A stretch of 64,000 nucleotides of DNA. It comes from Megamerina dolium (taxonomy: Eukaryota; Arthropoda; Insecta; Diptera; Megamerinidae). A program made the translations under genes and the position numbers. Numbering within the stretch: the first letter of the stretch is position 1; each line of letters starts with the position of its first letter. Below are positions 1 to 11,500 of the stretch, piece after piece. Under the pieces are notes generated by a model. The model was not told the DNA's origin. It worked only from the letters and a program-made list of their open reading frames with translations, and ran no database searches. The stretch lies in NCBI GenBank assembly GCA_963854835.1, contig OY978528.1, positions 40,842,960-40,906,959 on the forward strand, written 5' to 3'.

Positions 1-160
1 CCGGCTTTATGGTAAGTTGCGCCGTCTCGTTAAAATCAAATCGGACGACATTTATTTAATAATTTCCGGGAATATAAAATCGGTTAACATGCTCCTATAA
101 CGCTCGCCATTCACAGTAATGGAACGTACTTCTGCGTTCTTAAAAAATATTTGGACGATT
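1..160 (-). pseudogene. Tc1/mariner transposase fragment (catalytic core), cut by the window edge
   Basis: Read on the minus strand, this stretch encodes a piece resembling the middle of a mariner-type transposase: a VNGERYRSMLTDF segment, then after a stop and a frame change an RDGATYHKA segment, which corresponds to the QDGATxH box around the second catalytic aspartate. Similar boxes occur in the intact mariner at 24655-25740. Because of the in-frame stop and the shift this cannot be a working gene. The rest of the domain would lie to the left of the window. No TIR is visible on the right side, so the fragment boundary near 160 is approximate. Confidence 0.65.
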
Positions 161-339
161 TACAAACTTTGTGATGAAATGACAAACTTTACTGAACACA
201 AAGAACACCAAATATGGCCTCCATAACCTGTCAAAATCCTATCATCATATATAATGTTAAAAATAGAGTAACTTGAAATGATTACACTGTTCGTAATTGC
301 GCATGTATGAGAAGCACATCTTGATACTTTTCGCTTATA

Positions 340-721
340 CACATGAGTCGTGCGTTAAAAGAAAAGAAAGCTTGCATATCAGCTAATGTGTGTGCTGTTT
401 GATATAAAACACATGCTCATGTGTGTGCTGTAGAAATAAAATATGTACATGAACACCAATGTGCCGTATGTGGTCTGAGTTATGCTCATATGAGCACTTT
501 CCTGTCATATAAAAAATAAATAATTTTAAATATTTTTCGTTTGCAGTTTGTACAACCAACATTGAAGACCCATGCGCATGAGTTTCTCTACATACAGCGC
601 ATATGCATATAAGCTAGTATTTTCTATCAAACAGCACCCTCATGACTATGTTCTTTATATCAAACAGCACACACACGATCTGTGTGCAAGTTTTTTTTTC
701 TATTAATGCACGACTCATATG
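340..721. mobile_element. MITE with long imperfect terminal inverted repeats, TA target duplication
   Basis: The left end (340 onward, CACATGAGTCGTGC) and the right end (reverse complement from 721, CATATGAGTCGTGC) form an inverted repeat of roughly 75-100 bp with indels. Both arms share the segment GTGTGTGCTGTTTGATATAA. TA dinucleotides flank both ends (338-339 and 722-723), as expected for a Tc1/mariner-mobilised non-autonomous element. No coding capacity is seen in the 382 bp. Confidence 0.7.
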
Positions 722-723
722 TA

Positions 724-1950
724 TAGCAGTGAGTTTGGTCGAAATATTAATGAAATATTAATCTGCATACCCCTTAAAAGTTTATAAAAAGTAGTCTTTA
801 ACGCGGATATTGTTTTTGTCATTTGTCCACGAACATTTATCTATTAAGTTGTAATCTATACTAGATTTTGTGTTTATAAGCACATTGAGCTACAATTAAA
901 GCAAAGTGAAATAATGACGTTAACAACAGCAAGCAAAACTCCGAAAGATATTGAAAATAATTTAAATTACGACATATCTGAAAGAAATATAAGATTTCTG
1001 TAAGGATAAGAAATCTGTAAGAATTCAAACAGATATGTCCAAAGATAAAATAAATTTCTAATCTCTCAGATATATCAGTAAAAAATCGGTTGGAGATCGA
1101 TGAGATATAAACGCCAAATTGACGTGTCGGGCAATATGGTAAGCTGGGTAAGTACTTGCTTGAGGAATCAATTGCCAATTGATTGACTTTATTATTTGAA
1201 TTGCCCTGTATATTATATTACTTTGTAATTGGAATTTATAATTCAGCAGCTTTATTCAGCATAAATGAATATAAATACAATAACCACAAAAAAGCTACAA
1301 GCTCGACTGCAAGTCAAAAATAGAAACTTTATTGTATGATAAGTTAAACCAAAAGCTTTAGCGTTATATTCTGTTGGCAAGTGTCATGTTAAATCATCAA
1401 TCAAAATGCAAAAACAGGCAAACAGCCCCAATTACCAAACTCAAGTTGTAGGAGTTCAAGTTAACTGTGCACCATATATGCACATGTGCATACATCAAAT
1501 CGCTGATATGATATATTTTTATTGAATATGATTATGTTTTTAATATGAAGTGCTATAATTTTCCTAAATTTTGTTAAATTTAGAATTTTTCATCAACACA
1601 TTCTCACACACACACTCCGGAATATAATGTATATCCAAAAGTATGCGTTACCAAGAGCAAAGAGCTAATTTATTGTATAAGAAATTATGGAATTAAAAAG
1701 ACCTGAGAGTGAGAATTGAACAAATTGAATTGAGTAGTAAAGAATGGGATAACTTTTGAAGAGGTGGAAGTGAGAAGCAACTAACGGAAAAAATGCAACT
1801 ATTGAGATAACAATTGCTTGACATGCTCAGTTTGTTGTATGAACAGTGATATGTATATATGTATTTGAAATAAGTGTGATTATCGCTTCCATGCTTAATT
1901 TTGTTTATTTTAGTTTTTGTTTTTTATATTATACGAGTATAAAATACATA
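724..1950. other. Intergenic DNA with no recognisable gene
   Basis: AT-rich sequence. Short open frames here show no domain, no start context and no splice logic that would support a gene. I see no inverted or tandem repeat of note. Confidence 0.6.
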
Positions 1951-1979
1951 CAGTGGCTCCCAGCTTATTTCGTACAGTG
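1951..1979 (+). repeat. Left terminal inverted repeat of the Tc1 element
   Basis: CAGTG-initiated repeat directly beside the TA at 1949-1950. It matches the right end with one mismatch. Confidence 0.92.
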
Positions 1980-2152
1980 ACAGTTTAAAAATTGCTGCAG
2001 TCGTAATTCCTAATATAGCAAAAATTTGAACAAAATATAAATGCCATTTTTGAAAGGAAGGTTTGTTTTTTATTTTCCAAAATTTACTTTTTCAAAATTT
2101 TAGTGTTTGACACTATAAAAAAATAAAATAAGAAAAAAATAGGAAAATTCAT

Positions 2153-2174
2153 GTCACAGCTTATTTCGTACAGT
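2153..2174 (+). repeat. Inner direct repeat of the Tc1 element (left end)
   Basis: Second copy of the ACAGCTTATTTCGTACAGT motif about 200 bp inside the left end. It is a probable second transposase-binding site. Confidence 0.8.
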
Positions 2175-2189
2175 CTCTTTAAGTTCAAA

Positions 2190-3230
2190 CTAAAAACAAA
2201 GTAAGTTGATTTTAATATTTAGTTGACATCCCTTAGCGTTAATGACAGCCTGGAGTCTATTTGGCATTGAATCCACCAATTTTTGAGTGATGTCTGGTGT
2301 GATTTTTTTCCATTCTTCCATCAGTACCTTCTTTAGGTCTTGCTTATTAGAAATCTTGTGTGTTCTTATTTTATTGTCCAAAATAGACCAAAGATTTTCA
2401 ATCACATTCATGTCAGGTGACTGTGGTGGTGGAGACATCAAGTGTGGGCAGTTCCAAATAAGCCAAGATTGCACAATCCCAGATTTATGTTTTGGGTCAT
2501 TATCTTGGTAGTACCGAAATTCATCCCGCAAACCCAGTTTGTCTGCACTTTGAAGTAAATTGTTTTTCAGAATCTCGAGGTACTTCATTTTGTCCATTGT
2601 TTCCTCAATAAAAACCAATTCACCTACTCCGGCTGCTGACATACAGGCCCAAACCATCACGCTACCGCCACCATGCTTCACTGTGGGCTTAAGGTTCTCC
2701 TTGTTTAGCTCGGTATTCGCTTTACGCCAAACATATGACATTCCGTCCGAGCCAAAAATATTAAACTTAGACTCATCCGCGAAAATAACGGTATTCCAGA
2801 ACGCAGGAGTATTAATAATATGCTCTTTGGCGAAGTCAAGTCGGCGTTGTATATTCATTTTCGAAATGAATGGTTTCTTTCGGGCTACTCGACCGTTCAA
2901 GTCATGATTGCGCAGCACACGTCGGACAGTTTCAGCACTGGATGATTTTCCTATTTCACGCTGAACCTCTGCAGCCAACTTCGGAGCGGATAACTTTGGA
3001 TTTTTCTTAATTTTTCGTACAATATAACGCTCGTCTGAAGCGTTGAAAATCTTATTAGGTGCTTCTCTGCCCTTGTTCTCCAACCGATTTTCGCGAACGA
3101 AGCGTTGAATGATGTATTGGACAGTTGAGGCACTTAAATTTGTCATTTCAGCAATTTTTCGCACACTCTGACCTTTCCTAAAATGGTTAATTACCAGTTT
3201 ACGCTGTTCCATCGTTGTACGACGACCCAT
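2190..3230 (-). CDS. Tc1-family DD34E transposase (intact, 346 aa)
   Basis: The protein would bind the repeats of its own element and catalyse cut-and-paste transposition in the nucleus. The N-terminal ~110 residues hold paired-like helix-turn-helix modules (KGQSVRKIAEMTNLSASTV, then the SAPKLAAEV helix region). The catalytic triad is visible: first aspartate in VIFADESKFNIF (about residue 150), second in YYQDNDPKH, and the glutamate in SPDMNVIENLW. There are 34 residues between the last two, the DD34E spacing of Tc1 proper. Length equals the usual ~340 aa, and there are no stops or frameshifts. The ATG at 3228-3230 precedes a short spacer to the right-hand terminal repeats. Which Tc1 subfamily it belongs to is not clear. 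Confidence 0.93.
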   Translation of the reverse strand: MGRRTTMEQRKLVINHFRKGQSVRKIAEMTNLSASTVQYIIQRFVRENRLENKGREAPNKIFNASDERYIVRKIKKNPKLSAPKLAAEVQREIGKSSSAETVRRVLRNHDLNGRVARKKPFISKMNIQRRLDFAKEHIINTPAFWNTVIFADESKFNIFGSDGMSYVWRKANTELNKENLKPTVKHGGGSVMVWACMSAAGVGELVFIEETMDKMKYLEILKNNLLQSADKLGLRDEFRYYQDNDPKHKSGIVQSWLIWNCPHLMSPPPQSPDMNVIENLWSILDNKIRTHKISNKQDLKKVLMEEWKKITPDITQKLVDSMPNRLQAVINAKGCQLNIKINLLCF

Positions 3231-3380
3231 AACGCTAAATGTTTAATTTACAGCACTTTAACTATTTAAAATAATAATAATAAAAATTGTTATAATAGTT
3301 AAAAAGGTCCAAAAACTCATACAATTCAAAAAAACTTTGTAACTGCGCGGCAGAATGAAACTTACTTACATTGAAGTTTG

Positions 3381-3402
3381 TGTACGAAATAAGATGTGAG
3401 CT
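3381..3402 (-). repeat. Inner direct repeat of the Tc1 element (right end)
   Basis: TGTACGAAATAAGATGTGAG is an imperfect inverted copy of the inner left repeat, about 200 bp from the right end, so the element is symmetric. Confidence 0.75.
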
Positions 3403-3572
3403 GAAAATCAGCTGATCAATAGTTTTTCTCTCTTGCATGACAAAAAGAACAATTTTTGGGGTTCCCCGTTTTCTTATTAGATTTACTAAACACATACATA
3501 GACATCTACATTCAAAACTTATTGATAAGTTTTTTAGTTTCGATGTTACAGCCATGTACATAAAAATATATA

Positions 3573-3601
3573 CACTGTACGAAATAAGCTGTGAGCCACT
3601 G
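3573..3601 (-). repeat. Right terminal inverted repeat of the Tc1 element
   Basis: Inverted partner of the left end, followed by TA at 3602-3603. Confidence 0.92.
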
Positions 3602-4161
3602 TACGTATACCTATCGTACTTACATACATGCATACGTATTTAAAAGCACACGTACATACATATGTTGGAGTAATTTTTTCACATTTATTTTAATGAACAT
3701 TCCGATATTTGCTATTTTGCAAGTATTTGCTTCTAACAGATATTAATTTTGAAACTATAATATTGACGCAGTACAATCACATTGCTTTAATTTCATAGCC
3801 ATATAATTTTTGACAAAAGCTCTCTAAAGCTCCGGAGGTCCTAGGAAATGCCTTAGGGTCCTGGGTCCAATGAAGAAAATATCCGATCCACACCTCTAGG
3901 TGGTAGAGAGGGGGCAACGTCAAAGTGACGGCAGACATGGAAAAAGGGGACTGACTAGTGGCAGGAATAAGCGACTCAAACCAGCTTCGCTGGCTCGGGG
4001 CAAAGCTAGTCCTGGTGGAAATATCCACCGAAGGCGGATGAACCAACACGTATGGTCAACGGCATGCTTCTGCTACATATGTTCGGTGCGGTGGCGGATG
4101 AATTCCTCGTAGAATCAACGGCGGCGCCTATAACCTCAGTGAGTCGAGGTTACTGACTTGT

Positions 4162-5105
4162 ATGTCAGGTGGCAACCGGTATACAAAAACTATAGCCGAA
4201 AAACCAAACTCCTTGTATGAAGAATTTTTGGAAAGTACTATGAAAAGAACAACTAAACAAGCTAGGGCGTTCCCCATAAGCGACGACTCCAAAGCAAATC
4301 CAAAAGTTGAAACGAATACGAATATGAATATGAGAATTAAGCCTAAAGTGCGTATAGCAACATGGAACATAGGCTCACTCACTGGACGAAGCTTCGAATT
4401 AGCAGAAACATTGAAAAGACGAGAGACTAGTTTCTGTAAATAGAATCACGGACAGAATTATGGCCATAAAATTGGCAACGGACGAAGGCCCATGCCTGAA
4501 TATCATAACAGTCTATGCTCCCCAAACTGGCTGCGACAGCATTATAAAATCAGTCTTCTGGAAGGATCTAGAAAACCTCCTCCTTAGCATCCCCCTAGAT
4601 GAAACAAAATTGATATGTGGCGACTTCAATGGTCATACAGGACAGAACAATTAGTCGTATGAAACAAACCAGGGGGGGATACGGTTACGGACGCCGCAAC
4701 GCAATAGGCTCGGAAATCCTAGATATAGCACAAGCCTTTGGTCTAGCTGTCTTAAATAGCTATTTCTCAAAACCAGCCGAACACCTCATTACATACAAAT
4801 CGGCGAACGCAGCATCACAAATAGACTATATACTTTGCGAACGGGATCACGTAAAATTATTTAGAGACTGCAAAGTCATACCAGGCGAGGCGTTAACCTC
4901 CCAGCACAGGCTTTTAGTAGCCGACATGAGTGCAGGATGGATGAAACCTGCGAGAAAAACCATCACACCCACAATTAAATGGCACCTTCTCAGCAGCACC
5001 AAAGGCGTAGAATTTATCAGCGCCCTCCAAACGTTCATATCTAGCACAGACTGGCAGCCTTGTTTGCAAACGAAACTTGGAACAATTTCCAAAACGCATG
5101 CCTAG
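4162..5105 (+). pseudogene. RTE endonuclease domain, broken
   Basis: Three overlapping frames read the endonuclease/exonuclease/phosphatase fold. The first covers 4162-4443, with the N-terminal motif VRIATWNIGSLTGRS. The second covers 4460-4654, with ICGDFNGHTG. The third covers 4617-5105, with SQIDYILCERD, GEALTSQHRLLVADM and the catalytic histidine region. Around 4420-4432 the reading jumps directly from the first strand to a segment reading VNRITDRIMAIKL, so the usual segment between them (with the LQETKW motif) has been deleted. Another frameshift lies near 4650. The piece cannot make an active nuclease. Confidence 0.82.
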
Positions 5106-6900
5106 AAGAAGCTCGTAAACACTTTGGAATATCGAACGGCACCTTGAAAACTAAAAAAGATACATGGTGGTGAAACGCAAAAGTCCAGGAAAAGGTTCAG
5201 TCTGAAAAACAAGCGTTTAAAAAATGGCAGAGCACTAGAACAACGACCGATCTAGCTATATACAAAATAGCAAAGTCGGACGCTAAAACAGCTGTTGCGA
5301 AAGCTAGACAATTAGTCAACAACGACTTTTATGAAAAACTAGACAATGCTGAAGGCTCCAAAAGTATTTTTAAACTGGCCAAAGCTTGCAACCGAAAATC
5401 TCAATATATTATCTCTGCTCACAAGAGATGACGAGATTAGAACCCGCTGGCATGAATATTATGATGAACTATCAAATGCTGAATTCCCCCGTTCTCGTAT
5501 GATTGCTAGAGATAGAGTTGAAGGCCCCTCCAATTTAATCATGTCAGGTGAAGTGCGAACCGCTGTCGCAAAAATAAAAATGAATAAAGTAGTGGGACCA
5601 GACCTAGTACCAGCGGACGTTTTCAAAAAGTTAGGATACTATGGAGTCGCTTGGCTGACGACTCTCTTTAATAAAATCGCCAATGAAGGAATCCCAGAAG
5701 CATGGCGTCCCAGCTATCTAATACCGTTCTACAAAAATAAGGGAGACGTACGATGCTGCTCAAATTACCGTGGAATTAAATTAATGTCCCACTGCCTTAA
5801 GATTTGGGAACGTGTCCTGAATTATCGCATTAGAAACATCGCTGCAATCAGTGAAAACCAATTTAGCTTTGTCACATCCTACGAACATTTATAGAAAAAC
5901 ATCGTCTGAACAAAAAGAAGCTATTAGGAGTCTTCATTGATCTGGAAAAGGCGTTCGATCGTGTGCTTAGAGATCTAGTGTGGCAGGCGCTAAGATCCCA
6001 GCCTATCCCAGAAAGCACCATAAAACAAATCCTAGACACTTACTACCAAGTCACCACACAAGCGAGTTGCATATCTGGGCTCACGAAACCTTTTGATGTA
6101 AATGTGGGCGTTCACCAGGGCTCAGCCTGCTTTTAAACCTGGTGATGGATTTACTTACGCGCGACATCCAAGACAGCCTGCCATAGACACTTTTATACAC
6201 CGACGACGTTGTGATACTTACCGAAAATAAAGCTGCTCTACAAAGGAAAGCTCTACCTATGGGCAAGACCGAGATGATTGAATTCCAGTTCGAAGGAGAA
6301 GCCGAAAAAACTTGCCTAAAACTTGGCAGCGATTCCATTCCATACCTTGGCTTGCATATTAGTGTAAATGGCACGCTTGACAAAGAAATATCGCATAGGA
6401 TCCAATGTGTGTGGCAGAGCTGGAGATCCACATCAAGCGTTCTTTGCTACAAGAGGATGCCACAACACATAAAAGTCAAAATCTACAAATCTATTATCAG
6501 ACCAACAATGCTTTATTCCTCTGAGTGCTAGGCGATACCGCAGAACCTACAACAAAAACTACATGTGACGGAAATCCGTATGCTACGTTGGGCCAGTGGT
6601 GTTACCCTACTGGATAAAGTCCAGAATAGGTACGTCCGTGGAAGTAGCAAAGTGGCGCCTATCACAGATAAGCTGCAAGAAAATCGCCTCCGTTGGTATG
6701 GTCATGTAGTGAGGAGACCAGAAGATCATGTATTGAGGAGAACATTGGCAATGGAAGAGAGTAAAAGAGGCCCAGGAAGACCACTTCGAACTTGGAGCAG
6801 CTTAATAAAATCCGATTTGCGTAGCAAGAACCTAAACGAGGAGACGACACAGGATCGCACGACCTGGAAATATCGTACAAGGAGAGCCGACCCGAAATAG
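5106..6900 (+). pseudogene. RTE reverse transcriptase domain and C-terminus, broken
   Basis: Downstream of the nuclease, the frame carries the RTE connector (VQSEKQAFKKWQS, then AKSDAKTAVAKA) with a TGA replacing a codon in the WWxN stretch near 5170. The reverse transcriptase fingers and palm follow: GPDLVPADVFKKL, NYRGIKLMSHCLKIWERV (to 5894), IDLEKAFDRVLRDLVW (about 5935-5980), then YTDDVVIL at about 6195-6220, the metal-binding box. The C-terminal piece at 6565-6900 contains RLRWYGHVVRRPEDHVLRRT, typical of the family. Stops and frame changes occur near 5892, 6135, 6183 and 6530. Confidence 0.82.
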
Positions 6901-7096
6901 GAAAAGGCTAGGACAAAAAAGAAGATAATTTTTGACAAAAGAAATTATCTCATGATATCATTGAAATTGATTTACGAACACCACATATTTTTTTTGTGGA
7001 ACATTTACATTTACAGGGACGTATGCGAATAAATTTTCCACCTACTTACATATAATAAAATATATGTATGTATATATTATCATACATAAATAGATT

Positions 7097-7610
<514 letters not shown>

Positions 7611-7802
7611 ACGGTGACCATTTTCATTTAATTTTCCGGTAGATTTAACATACTAAATAATCTCTAATCAAATAAATCCTGAAATAATACCGTTACTACT
7701 CTATTATTTTGATTTACTATTGATATTCGTTTTACCCATGAAATAAATGTAATAAATGAGTATACTTTATTGTGGGCCAGTTATATTAATTAACGCATTC
7801 CA

Positions 7803-8310
7803 ATGGGCGAAATGTCAGAGAACATAAAAGACTGGAATGTTCGAGGCGACCAGCTATATTTGTATCGTATGGTCCGAGCTATTCATACAGGAGAGTGCGA
7901 TGATAGATTAGCCAGCGAGAAACCAGGTGCTATTAGCACAGCGCGCTGGCTAACAACAGCGTCTCAATAACAGCGATCCTCCGGTATTACATAACGTGCA
8001 TACAATCTGCGATGATATTGAAGAAACTGGCTCAGTTTGTTGCGAAAGTTTATGCTCCATTCTGCTTTCTTGTGAAAAGCCAACGGAAGTCGGCAATTCA
8101 CGGCAATTCACGGAAGTCGGCACGTTTTCAAATACATATCTTGTATTCGCCAGTTGCTGGCCGACTTTGAACAGGCCGTCTGTTCAGAAAAAATAACGCG
8201 TACTTTTTCCACCCCGAGAACGTTTTGATATCGATGATAACGGACCCTGATCCGCTAGTATGCTCAGATGGCTATGCAAAGATGCATTCGGCAAATATTC
8301 GGTCCATAAG
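7803..8310 (+). pseudogene. Relic of an uncharacterised transposon-borne protein
   Basis: Starting at the ATG at 7803 (MGEMSENIKDW) one frame reads YLYRMVRAIHTGECDDRLAS and KPGAISTARWLTTAS, then a stop at 7968-7970. Other frames continue with FVAKVYAPFCFLVKS (about 8037-8085) and NAYFFHPENVLISMITD (about 8196-8246). From memory these three blocks, in this order, occur in uncharacterised arthropod proteins with SRWLTTA, KVYAPxWF and HPEN motifs that are often multi-copy. Their presence inside a foldback element suggests they were a transposase. The relic has at least two frame breaks. The family assignment is a recollection and has not been verified. Confidence 0.55.
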
Positions 8311-8867
8311 TAGATAATTTTATAAATTTTGAGTACGACTCATACTTCAATATAATCAATTGGGCCAAATTCGAATTATCTGAGCCGCCATGCTTGCAAT
8401 TTTGCACGCAAGACCAGCTGGAAACATTACAATATTAAAAAAAAATAATCGAATTACCAGGTTAGCACAAGGCAAAAACCTTAATATAACAGTTTTATTT
8501 GCTAAACTAGGACTTTTCTCAGCTTATCCATGCCAATGAGAAAACACTGAGCGTTTTGTTCATGTAGTACATGAATCTGTCTTGGCGGTTACCGATGAAC
8601 AACGCATGGGTCACATTTTCTTTAAACTCGAGAGCCGTTAGAAATATAGCCAACTTGAATCGCGTCGAAATAACCGATTAAAATTTCTATTGAGTTTACG
8701 TTTATTTTTGTATTCATGTTGTAGAAGTTGAGTTGATATGGTTGGTAAGTACTAGTTCAGCGCCTTTTCGAGCGAAAAAATTGGTTCCCTCGAGACAAAA
8801 ACATCTGTATATCACACTAACATCTGACCCTGAATACCGAAGATATGACGAAAAATTAAAAATTTTC

Positions 8868-9203
8868 AACTATATTCGGCAACAAAAATTTTAAAAATAA
8901 GTTTAAAATAGTTGTACTGGAATAATCGCAATACTTCCTTTGCAAAGGTTTAATGACTTTTTGCGAGCTGTAATTTACTGGCATTAAGGTGGTACATTAG
9001 GATAGTAGGGACTGAAATTTGGTGGGTAAGTATTATAACGGGGTACTTGAGGTCAATGATCATTAAAACAAAAAGATGTGTCTCCTTGGGACAAAAACAT
9101 CCTTATATCATCGGTCAAAAAAAAGAATGTTTTTTCGGAATTGTCTTGCAAAACTTCTTCATCTTGGGAGGCGTACGGCGAACTTTTTTTTTAGGTATGG
9201 CCT
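8868..9203 (-). repeat. Right inverted arm of the foldback element
   Basis: Reverse-complement partner of 7203-7610. It is somewhat shorter because of deletions, for example near the poly-A tract at about 9115. Confidence 0.85.
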
Positions 9204-9240
9204 AATATATATATATGTACATATATGTACCGCTGAATGT

Positions 9241-9597
9241 GGGTGCCGTAGCTCAGTGGTTAGTGTGTTCGCCTTCTGATCTGTAGGTCGTGGTTCAATC
9301 CCCGGCTGATTCATAACAAATTTAATATCGATAAGATTTTTCTTTCGAACGGTACCCACCTGTCGGCAAGCAATTGGCAATTCTTCCGACAGTAAAAACT
9401 TGCCATGAAAAATCTTCTAAAAGAACTCTGTGACAAAGCTCAGAAAAAGTGATGTCACAAGTGTTCTGCCATTCGGAACCGGCTAAAATAAGTAGGTCCC
9501 TTCTAATACTGTCTAAATTTAAGACGCACAACAGTAATGGAAGAGAAGCTCGGCCGATGAGCCCTTTGGGGCTTTAAGTGCCACATATTTTTTTTTT
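9241..9597 (+). mobile_element. tRNA-derived SINE, copy 1 (most complete)
   Basis: The head reads GGGTGCCGTAGCTCAGTGGT, an RNA polymerase III A-box region (TAGCTCAGTGGTTAG), followed at the right distance by a B box (GTGGTTCAATCCC at about 9291-9303). A ~290-bp body and a T-rich tail follow. The acceptor arm does not pair, so this is not a functional tRNA. Imperfect 18-bp direct repeats flank it: ATATGTACCGCTGAATGT at 9223-9240 and ATATGTACAGCTGTAAGT at 9598-9615. Related copies are at 31024-31348 (minus) and 63683-63857 (plus). Confidence 0.87.
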
Positions 9598-9796
9598 ATA
9601 TGTACAGCTGTAAGTACATACATTCATACGCACATAGGTACATACATACCCAGTGGGGAAAACGCGTGAGATACATTGAAGTGGTCCTTGTGATTTCCTT
9701 GAATTTTAACATGGGTTCCTACTAGATTCGATAATATGTAATATAAACAAACAAAAAAGTAGTCCATTAATTAGAACTCTGATCAATAAGAAAAAT

Positions 9797-10060
9797 TTAA
9801 TTTTTGTTCAATTTTGTAATAAAATTACCCACGATTCTTTAAATTGAAAAAAAAAACATAGATCTGATGATTCTATTTTAATGCAAAGTACAAACTCCAA
9901 GGTTAGTAATGGAACACAATATCTGTCAAATTCTTTGCCATTCTTTTGATACAAATTTTCATCGCATTTTTGCATAATTGCGGCTTTATCTCTAATATTG
10001 TCTTTGAGTTCTTCACAATATTTGCTGGAGCATTGACGTAGAAAAAAGTCTAATGGTGTT
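9797..10060 (-). pseudogene. Possible Tc1/mariner transposase C-terminal relic
   Basis: On the minus strand an open frame reads LTPLDFFLRQCSSKYCEELK and then DNIRDKAAIMQKCDENL, resembling the C-terminal end of mariner transposases (TPLDFFLWG, then ELKxNIRxAI). The usual RGGHLxDIVF ending is not present. The minus-strand LINE fragment begins directly beside it at about 10065, so the LINE may have landed in or been joined to an older mariner. The similarity is short. Confidence 0.4.
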
Positions 10061-10064
10061 AAGA

Positions 10065-11500
10065 CATTGTTGCATAGAGGTAATCCCTTACCGGACTGTC
10101 GAAAGCGGCTTTATAATCAACAAATAGGTGGTGTGTGTCGATCTGTTTTTCTTGGGTCTTCTCCAGGATTTGGCGCAGTGTGAAAATCTGGTCGATGGTG
10201 GATTTACCAGGTCTGAAGCCACACTGATAAGGTCCAATCAGGTTGCTGAGCATAGGCTTCAACCTTTCACACAGTACGCTCGATAGAACCTTGTATGCAA
10301 TGCTCAGGAGACTTATTCCACGGTAGTTGGCGCAAATTGTGGGGTCTCCTTTTTTATGTACAGGACAGAGAACTCTGAGCCTCCAATCATCAGGCATGCT
10401 TTCATCCGACCATATTCTGCTTATGAGCTGGTGCATGCGGGTGAGCAGCTCATCGCCTCCGGTCTTAAACAACTCGGCAGGCAGGCCATCAGCACCTGCA
10501 GCTTTGTTGTTCTTCAGCCTTAAAATGGTCGTTTCAACCTCGTCATAGTCGGGTGGTGGAATATCAAACCATCATCTGTAATTGGGGTTATCGGGCAAAC
10601 TCCTCCACTGGCGGAATTGTTCGTAGCATCGCCATTCAGTAACGTGGAGAAGTGTTCCCTCCATAGGCTCAGTACACTCTGGACATCTGTAACCAGATTC
10701 CCATTTCCATCACGACAAGAAGAGGCTCCGGGATTTAAACCTCCACTCAGGCGCTTGATCTTTTCGAAGAGTTTTCGAGTCTCATTCTTGTCGATACACA
10801 TCTCTATCTCCTCACACTCGCGTCTTTCCAACTCCCTCTTCTTGCGCCTGAAAAGACGTCTCTCTGCACTCCTTTTCTCTCTGTACCGCTCCTTAACAGC
10901 TCGCGTTGCGCCTGCTCGCAGGGTTTTTCTGTAGGCGGCGTATTTCTCTGCGGTAGCGTCGCGACACTCCTGATCATACCACTCATTCCTCAGAGGCCGG
11001 TAGTAACCGATTACCTCCTCGGCAGCAGTAGTCATGGAGTGGGATATATGTGTCCACCGTGCGCATGTATCATTAAGTGGGGGAGTGTTCTGCATAAGCA
11101 GATCCGATAGTCGAGTGGAAAATGCATCTGCTGTCTCTGGTGATCGCAGCTTACTGACGTCGAGCTTTCTCTGTGTGGGACTTCTCTTGTTATTTGCGAC
11201 ACATAAACGTGTGCGCACCTTAGCTGCAACAAGGTAGTGATCCGAGTCGATGTTGGCACCACGGATCGATTTCACGTCCATCACACTGGAAGCATGCCGT
11301 CCGTCAATCACCACATGATCAATTTGGTTTCTTGTACGTTGATCTGGAGACAGCCATGACGCTTTGTGGATGTCGAGATGCTGGAATCTGGTACCACCAA
11401 TTACCATGTTTCGTGCTGCGGCGAAGTCGATCAGCCTCATTCCGTTATCGGAGGTGTTCTGGTGGAGGCTGAATTTCCCGACAGTTGGACCATCACAGAA
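10065..11500 (-). mobile_element. Non-LTR retrotransposon fragment (endonuclease end plus reverse transcriptase start)
   Basis: The minus-strand fragment is truncated at both ends. From the right it reads the C-terminal half of an endonuclease (GKFSLHQNTSDNGMRLIDFA, WLSPDQRTRNQIDHVVIDGR, IDSDHYLVAAKVRTRL), a basic linker, then the start of a reverse transcriptase (AAGADGLPAELFKTGGDELL, NYRGISLLSIAYKVLSSVLC, GFRPGKSTIDQIFTLRQIL, FVDYKAAFDS), stopping at about 10065. One frameshift at about 10560 separates the two parts; otherwise the frame is open for about 470 codons. It differs clearly from the RTE copy at 3820-6924. The endonuclease resembles proteins often mislabelled 'craniofacial development protein 2-like'. 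I do not assign a clade. Confidence 0.82.

Larger units (their letters stand above)
1951..3601 (-). mobile_element. Complete Tc1-like DNA transposon with IR/DR ends
   Basis: The 1651-bp element is bounded by TA on both sides (1949-1950 and 3602-3603). It starts CAGTGGCTCCCAGCTTATTT, and the reverse complement of the right end reads CAGTGGCTCACAGCTTATTT, matching over about 29 bp with one mismatch. A second internal copy of the CACAGCTTATTTCGTACAGT motif lies at 2153-2174, and its inverted partner (with small changes) is at 3381-3402, giving the two-repeats-per-end IR/DR arrangement known from Tc3 and Sleeping Beauty. It carries one uninterrupted transposase gene on the minus strand. The element looks young and possibly autonomous. 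Confidence 0.93.
3820..6924 (+). mobile_element. RTE-type non-LTR retrotransposon, near full-length insertion but dead
   Basis: The ~3.1-kb insertion is flanked by a perfect 17-bp target duplication, ATAATTTTTGACAAAAG, at 3803-3819 and 6925-6941. It has an apurinic endonuclease region, a reverse transcriptase region and a short A-rich tail, in that order on the plus strand. Endonuclease (ATWNIGSLTGRSFELAETL) and reverse transcriptase motifs (NYRGIKLMSH, IDLEKAFDRV, YTDDVVIL) resemble RTE elements, whose usual length is about 3.2 kb. Several stops, frameshifts and at least one internal deletion make it non-functional. Confidence 0.88.

Noticed and set aside
861..1178. 105-codon minus-strand frame near the left edge
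   Set aside because: No domain, no paralog in the window and no splice signals.
9241..9312. Functional tRNA gene
   Set aside because: A and B boxes are present, but the ends do not form an acceptor stem, and the same head recurs attached to the same body at two other places, so it is a SINE.
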